From positions 1 to 11,193 of the forward strand of contig CAMJXI010000025.1 in the NCBI GenBank assembly GCA_946409675.1: DNA of 11,193 bases. The letters run 5' to 3'. The position numbers and the translations under genes were made by a program. Under the pieces are notes generated by a model. The model had not been told where the DNA came from, ran no database searches, and saw only the letters and a list, made by a program, of their open reading frames with translations. This document shows positions 7,445 through 11,193 of the stretch, piece after piece; the first letter of the stretch is position 1; each line of letters starts with the position of its first letter. The DNA is from an uncultured Lactobacillus sp. GTDB lineage: Bacteria > Bacillota > Bacilli > Lactobacillales > Lactobacillaceae.

Positions 7445-9601
7445 ATGAAAAATAATAAGAATAGACTGTTTGGAAATGGTCTTTTCTATATTTTGGTTTT
7501 TGTGATGCTCCTTGCTGGCGTGAACTGGGCTTTTGGTAACAAGAGTTCAAGCACAGGCGCAAGTGAAACAATCAAATATACTGAATTTATTAAAGATTTG
7601 AAGAACGAGAAAGTTAAGAGTATTGACATTCAACCATCTAATGGTGCCTACACCGTTACTGGTACGTATGAAAAAGCTCAAGAACCAAAGGAAAAGACAA
7701 GCCAATCCTTTGATTTCTTTGGTGGCAACAGTAATACCAAGGTAACTCGTTTTACAACGACTGTTCTTGGCAATGACTCTACACTTAAAGAAGTGCAGAC
7801 ATTAGCACAAAAGAACGGTGCCTCAATTAATTCCCAAGGGGAATCTCAATCAGGTGCATGGATTAGTACACTTGTAATGTTGGTTCCTACGGTTCTATTT
7901 ATTGTGATGTTGTGGATGATGATGTCGAGCCAAGGCGGTGGCCAAGGCGGCGGTCGTGGCGTAATGAGCTTTGGTAAATCTAAAGCTAAACCACAAGACG
8001 CAAAGAAAAACAAAGTTCGCTTCTCAGACGTTGCTGGTGCAGAAGAAGAGAAACAAGAACTTGTTGAAGTGGTTGAGTTCTTGAAGGATCCTAAACAATT
8101 CTTGGAACTTGGTGCTAGAATACCGGCTGGTGTCCTCTTAGAGGGACCTCCTGGTACTGGTAAAACTTTACTTGCCAAAGCTGTGGCCGGTGAAGCTGAT
8201 GTTCCTTTCTACTCAATCTCTGGTTCTGACTTCGTTGAAATGTTCGTCGGTGTCGGTGCTTCTCGTGTGCGTGATCTTTTCGAAAACGCTAAGAAGAACG
8301 CTCCTGCCATCATCTTTATCGATGAAATCGATGCTGTTGGTCGTCAACGTGGCGCCGGCATGGGTGGTGGACACGATGAACGTGAACAAACCTTGAACCA
8401 ATTGCTTGTTGAAATGGATGGATTTACTGGTAATGAAGGTGTGATCGTCATTGCCGCAACCAACCGTTCCGATGTGCTTGATCCAGCCTTGCTTCGTCCA
8501 GGTCGTTTTGACCGGAAAATCATGGTTGGTCGTCCTGACGTTAAGGGCCGTGAAGCCATTCTTAAAGTTCACTCTAAGAATAAGCCTCTGGGCGACGACG
8601 TTGACTTGAAGATGATTGCTCGTCAAACTCCGGGTTTCGTTGGTGCTGACCTCGAAAACGTCTTAAACGAAGCTGCCTTAGTTGCAGCTCGTCGTAACAA
8701 AAAAGTTATTAACGCTGATGATATTGATGAAGCTGAAGACCGTGTTATCGCAGGACCAGCTAAAAAAGATCGTGTCATCTCTCAAAAAGAACGCGAAATG
8801 GTTGCTTACCATGAAGCAGGACATGCCGTTATCGGTCTTGTCTTAAATGATTCACGTACTGTTCGTAAAGTTACTATCGTTCCTCGTGGACGTGCCGGCG
8901 GATATGCTATTACACTTCCAAAGGATGACCAATTCTTATTAACTCAAAAAGAATTGAACGAACAAATCGTTGGTTTAATGGGTGGACGTACTGCTGAAGA
9001 AATTATCTTCAACGTAATTTCAACCGGTGCTTCAAATGACTTCGAACAAGCTACGCAAATTGCTCGTGGAATGGTTACTCAATATGGGATGACTGAAAAA
9101 CTTGGGACAGTTCAACTCGAACAAGAAGGTCAACCATTCGTTGGTGCTGGCTACGGCCAATCTCCTGCATACAGTGAATATACTGCTGCTGCAATCGATA
9201 GTGAAATTCGTCGTTTGATCAACGAAGCTCACACACAGGCTCATGACATTATCGAGTCTCATCGTGACCAACATAAGGCTATCGCTGAAGCCTTGCTTGA
9301 ATACGAAACATTGAATGAAGAACAAATTCTTTCATTGTTTAATACAGGTAAGATGCCAGCTGATACTCCTCAATACCCAAGCGAAAAAGCTTCAACTTTT
9401 GAAGAAGCTAAAAAAGCTGCTGAAAAGAAGGACCAAGCAAAATCTTCTGATACCACAGAAGCCGATGCTATTCCTGATGCACCTACGGTAGAGGAACCAG
9501 TTGCTCCGGCAGAACCAACTGAAGCCGCACCTAAGGAAGAACCAGAAGAACCAACCGAAGCAAAAAAAGTTGACAATTCTGACTCGGACAACGAGAATTA
9601 A
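7445..9601 (+). CDS. ftsH: ATP-dependent zinc metalloprotease FtsH
   Basis: FtsH is a hexameric membrane AAA+ protease that extracts and degrades membrane and regulatory proteins. The 718-aa product has transmembrane segments at about 11-30 and 139-160 flanking an extracytoplasmic domain. A Gly-rich linker (164-171) leads to the AAA+ module: Walker A GPPGTGKT (234-241), Walker B IIFIDEID (289-296), pore motif FVGV (267-270), and the second region of homology [20 protein letters not shown] (338-357). The Zn protease has HEAGH (456-460) with Asp532 as likely third ligand. Residues 646-718 are an acidic, disordered Ala/Pro/Glu/Thr tail. Start: ATG 7445, with GGAGG (7434-7438) 6 nt upstream, the best ribosome binding site in the window. 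Codon use (CGT, GGT, GCT) looks biased towards high expression compared with mfd or tilS. Confidence 0.98.
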   Translation: MKNNKNRLFGNGLFYILVFVMLLAGVNWAFGNKSSSTGASETIKYTEFIKDLKNEKVKSIDIQPSNGAYTVTGTYEKAQEPKEKTSQSFDFFGGNSNTKVTRFTTTVLGNDSTLKEVQTLAQKNGASINSQGESQSGAWISTLVMLVPTVLFIVMLWMMMSSQGGGQGGGRGVMSFGKSKAKPQDAKKNKVRFSDVAGAEEEKQELVEVVEFLKDPKQFLELGARIPAGVLLEGPPGTGKTLLAKAVAGEADVPFYSISGSDFVEMFVGVGASRVRDLFENAKKNAPAIIFIDEIDAVGRQRGAGMGGGHDEREQTLNQLLVEMDGFTGNEGVIVIAATNRSDVLDPALLRPGRFDRKIMVGRPDVKGREAILKVHSKNKPLGDDVDLKMIARQTPGFVGADLENVLNEAALVAARRNKKVINADDIDEAEDRVIAGPAKKDRVISQKEREMVAYHEAGHAVIGLVLNDSRTVRKVTIVPRGRAGGYAITLPKDDQFLLTQKELNEQIVGLMGGRTAEEIIFNVISTGASNDFEQATQIARGMVTQYGMTEKLGTVQLEQEGQPFVGAGYGQSPAYSEYTAAAIDSEIRRLINEAHTQAHDIIESHRDQHKAIAEALLEYETLNEEQILSLFNTGKMPADTPQYPSEKASTFEEAKKAAEKKDQAKSSDTTEADAIPDAPTVEEPVAPAEPTEAAPKEEPEEPTEAKKVDNSDSDNEN
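9570..9598 (+). promoter_or_regulatory. Possible internal promoter in the ftsH 3' end
   Basis: A perfect TTGACA (9570-9575) is followed after exactly 17 bp by GAGAAT (9593-9598, 4 of 6), inside the last ftsH codons. It would start transcription near 9605 and read the terminator at 9616-9640 as an hslO leader. The match may be fortuitous, since the same bases encode the ftsH tail. Confidence 0.3.
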
Positions 9602-9615
9602 ATAGGTTAATTTAG

Positions 9616-9640
9616 CAGAGCCCTTGAGGCTCTGTTTTTT
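9616..9640 (+). terminator. Intrinsic terminator between ftsH and hslO
   Basis: CAGAGCC (9616-9622) pairs perfectly with GGCTCTG (9628-9634) across a CTTGA loop, followed by six T (9635-9640). It lies 15 nt after the ftsH stop. The hslO ribosome binding site starts 3 nt after the T tract, so hslO can be reached only by read-through or from a promoter upstream of the hairpin. Confidence 0.88.
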
Positions 9641-9652
9641 ATAGGAGAAAAA

Positions 9653-10525
9653 ATGGATTATTTAGTTAAAGCAATTGATCATACTAAACATTTTCGGGCA
9701 ATCGCCGTTGTCGCAACCGACCTCGTGAATACCGCCCAACAAGATCACGATACGTGGAGCTCAGCCAGTGCAGCTTTTGGTCGGACCTTAATCGGAACTT
9801 TACTGCTTTCTGCAGCAGAGTTGACTAAAGATGAAGAACTCACCGTCCGCTTGCAAGGTGATGGACCAACCGGTGCCATTGTTGCCACTGGTCAAGCCGA
9901 TTACACGGTTAAGGGCTACTTACAAAATCCGCACGTGGCTTTGCCTTTGAACGAAAAAGGCAAGATTGACGTGAAGGGTGCCGTTGGTACAAAAGGGATG
10001 CTCAGCGTTACCAAAGACTTAGGCTTAAAGGAACCATTTACCGGACAAACACCAATCGTTTCTGGCGAAGTGGCCGAAGATTTCACCTACTATTTGGCCG
10101 TCTCAGAACAGATTCCTTCAAGTGTTGGTTTAGCCGTTTTGGTTGAACCAAATAACTCGATTGGCGCAGCCGGTGGTTTTATATTGCAAGCAATGCCTGG
10201 TGCAACTGATCCAGAGATTACCGCAATTGAAACTAGAATCAAAAACTTGCCGCAACTTTCCCAACAGATTTTTGAAGGGAAGACCCCCGAAGACTTGCTC
10301 AAACAAATCTTAGGTAACGACCTCAAAATCTTGGAAACCAGTCCCGTGAAGTATTACTGTGACTGCAACAAGGAGAAGTTTGGCGATATCATCGAGACTC
10401 TTTCACGTGCCGACCTGATGGAAATGATCGAAAAAGATCACGGTGCAGAAGCCGTCTGCAAGTTCTGTGGTAAGAAGTACGAATTTAGTGAAGCAGAACT
10501 GCAAGAAATGATTAACAAAAAATAA
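9653..10525 (+). CDS. hslO: Redox-regulated chaperonin Hsp33
   Basis: Hsp33 is a cytoplasmic holdase switched on by oxidation: its zinc-bound cysteines form disulphides, the linker unfolds and the protein binds unfolding clients. The 290-aa product has the usual family length. The N-terminal substrate-binding domain is recognisable (about 1-180, with RLQGDGPTGAIVATG and the Gly-rich VKGAVGTKGMLSV). The C-terminal redox switch carries four zinc ligands as CDC (Cys236, Cys238) and CKFC (Cys269, Cys272), all present. Start: ATG 9653, with AGGAG (9643-9647) 5 nt upstream. It sits between ftsH and dusB as in Bacillus, except that coaX, present in B. subtilis, is absent. The terminator just upstream probably keeps its expression below that of ftsH. 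Confidence 0.97.
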   Translation: MDYLVKAIDHTKHFRAIAVVATDLVNTAQQDHDTWSSASAAFGRTLIGTLLLSAAELTKDEELTVRLQGDGPTGAIVATGQADYTVKGYLQNPHVALPLNEKGKIDVKGAVGTKGMLSVTKDLGLKEPFTGQTPIVSGEVAEDFTYYLAVSEQIPSSVGLAVLVEPNNSIGAAGGFILQAMPGATDPEITAIETRIKNLPQLSQQIFEGKTPEDLLKQILGNDLKILETSPVKYYCDCNKEKFGDIIETLSRADLMEMIEKDHGAEAVCKFCGKKYEFSEAELQEMINKK

Positions 10526-10530
10526 GTAAC

Positions 10531-10559
10531 TTGCCAGTCAAAAATTAACCTGTTAGAAT
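10531..10559 (+). promoter_or_regulatory. Strong predicted promoter of dusB
   Basis: TTGCCA (10531-10536, 5 of 6) and TAGAAT (10554-10559, 5 of 6) are separated by exactly 17 bp, and TGT before the -10 makes it extended. This is the best-matching promoter in the window. Transcription would begin near 10566, giving a leader of about 20 nt before the dusB ATG. dusB, and probably lysS beyond the edge, may thus form a separate unit. Confidence 0.75.
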
Positions 10560-10585
10560 TGTACGAGTGAAAAAAGGAGATTTTT

Positions 10586-11193
10586 ATGTGGAAAATTAGA
10601 GATGTAGAAATCCCAAACCAAATCGTTGTCGCACCGATGGCTGGAATTAGTAACTCAGCATTTCGGGTTATTTGCAAAGAATTTGGTGCAGGACTCGTAG
10701 TTTGTGAGATGATCAGTGATCGTGGGATCATCCACAACAACTCAAAGACAATGGAAATGTTATACGTCGACCCAGTGGAACACCCAATGAGTATTCAGGT
10801 TTTCGGGGGCACGAAGGAGACGCTTGTTCAAGCTGCCAAATTTATCGACGATAATACACAAGCAGACATTATTGATATCAACATGGGTTGCCCAGTACCT
10901 AAGGTCGTGAAAACTGATGCTGGTGCGCGCTGGCTTTTGGACCCCGAGAAGATCTATGAAATGGTTTCGGCTGTCACTGACGTTGTTAAAAAACCTGTCA
11001 CCGTTAAAATGCGGACCGGCTGGGATGACGACCACGTGTATGCAGTCAAGAACGCTTTAGCTGCTGAACGTGCTGGTGCAAGCGCGATTGCGATGCATGG
11101 TCGTACCCGGAAACAAATGTACATGGGTGAAGCTGACTGGAATATCTTGAAGGAAGTTAAAGATGCGTTGACGATTCCGTTTATTGGTAACGG
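10586..11193 (+). CDS. dusB: tRNA-dihydrouridine synthase DusB, cut off by the window edge
   Basis: This is an FMN-dependent enzyme that reduces uridine to dihydrouridine in tRNA using NADPH. The first 202 codons of a usual 330 or so are present with no stop. Visible are the FMN-binding start APMAGISNSAFR (16-27), INMGCPVPKVVK with catalytic Cys102 (98-109), VKMRTGW with Lys141 and MHGRTRKQMYMGEADW with His171 and Arg173. These are the TIM-barrel signature positions of the Dus family. The motif set and the position after hslO identify the DusB group (B. subtilis Dus1, formerly YacF). Start: ATG 10586 with AAGGAG (10574-10579) 6 nt upstream and no competing start. The frame runs off the right end at 11193 after GN; the truncation is positional, with no adapter at this end. 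Confidence 0.96.
   Translation, partial: MWKIRDVEIPNQIVVAPMAGISNSAFRVICKEFGAGLVVCEMISDRGIIHNNSKTMEMLYVDPVEHPMSIQVFGGTKETLVQAAKFIDDNTQADIIDINMGCPVPKVVKTDAGARWLLDPEKIYEMVSAVTDVVKKPVTVKMRTGWDDDHVYAVKNALAAERAGASAIAMHGRTRKQMYMGEADWNILKEVKDALTIPFIGN

Noticed and set aside
8213..8626. 137-codon antisense frame within ftsH
   Set aside because: It mirrors the conserved AAA+ core in the opposite strand and has no family features.

Overview
The window is a stretch of a low-GC Gram-positive genome, almost certainly from the family Lactobacillaceae. The lactate dehydrogenase N-terminus, the extended -10 promoters, the purine-rich ribosome binding sites and the order pth - mfd - S4 protein - divIC - S1 protein - tilS - ftsH - hslO - dusB all fit. 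This order is the conserved Bacillus/Lactobacillus housekeeping block that normally leads into lysS. Genus cannot be fixed from the sequence alone. I see no mobile element, CRISPR array, tRNA, rRNA or defence/biosynthetic cassette, and no undescribed system. The interesting points are an assembly artefact, lineage-specific gene loss, and regulation at gene junctions.

Layout. Positions 1-44 are not biological: they are an Illumina TruSeq-type adapter (11-44) preceded by what looks like an index (3-10), so the left end is an untrimmed contig end. Minus-strand ldh (45-468) is cut by this junction after about 141 genuine codons. A 193-bp AT-rich divergent promoter region (469-661) separates it from pth. 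On the plus strand follow pth (662-1219); an 83-bp gap with a near-consensus cre site; mfd (1303-4824); rqcP (4821-5063, ATGA overlap); divIC (5142-5549, own promoter); a YabR-like S1 protein gene (5542-5904, 8-nt overlap) whose stop codon lies inside an intrinsic terminator; tilS (5928-7373); ftsH (7445-9601, own extended -10); a second terminator (9616-9640); hslO (9653-10525); and dusB (10586 to the right edge, cut off, with a strong predicted promoter).

How they work together. Most products serve translation and its quality control: Pth recycles peptidyl-tRNA, RqcP acts in ribosome-associated quality control, TilS makes lysidine in tRNA-Ile, DusB makes dihydrouridine, and the S1 protein probably binds RNA. 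Mfd clears stalled RNA polymerase, DivIC serves division, FtsH degrades membrane proteins and Hsp33 (HslO) is a redox-controlled holdase. Two genes often found in this block are missing here: a polysaccharide-export/flippase-type gene between mfd and rqcP, and hpt (hypoxanthine phosphoribosyltransferase) between tilS and ftsH. No gene-free stretch exceeds 300 bases.
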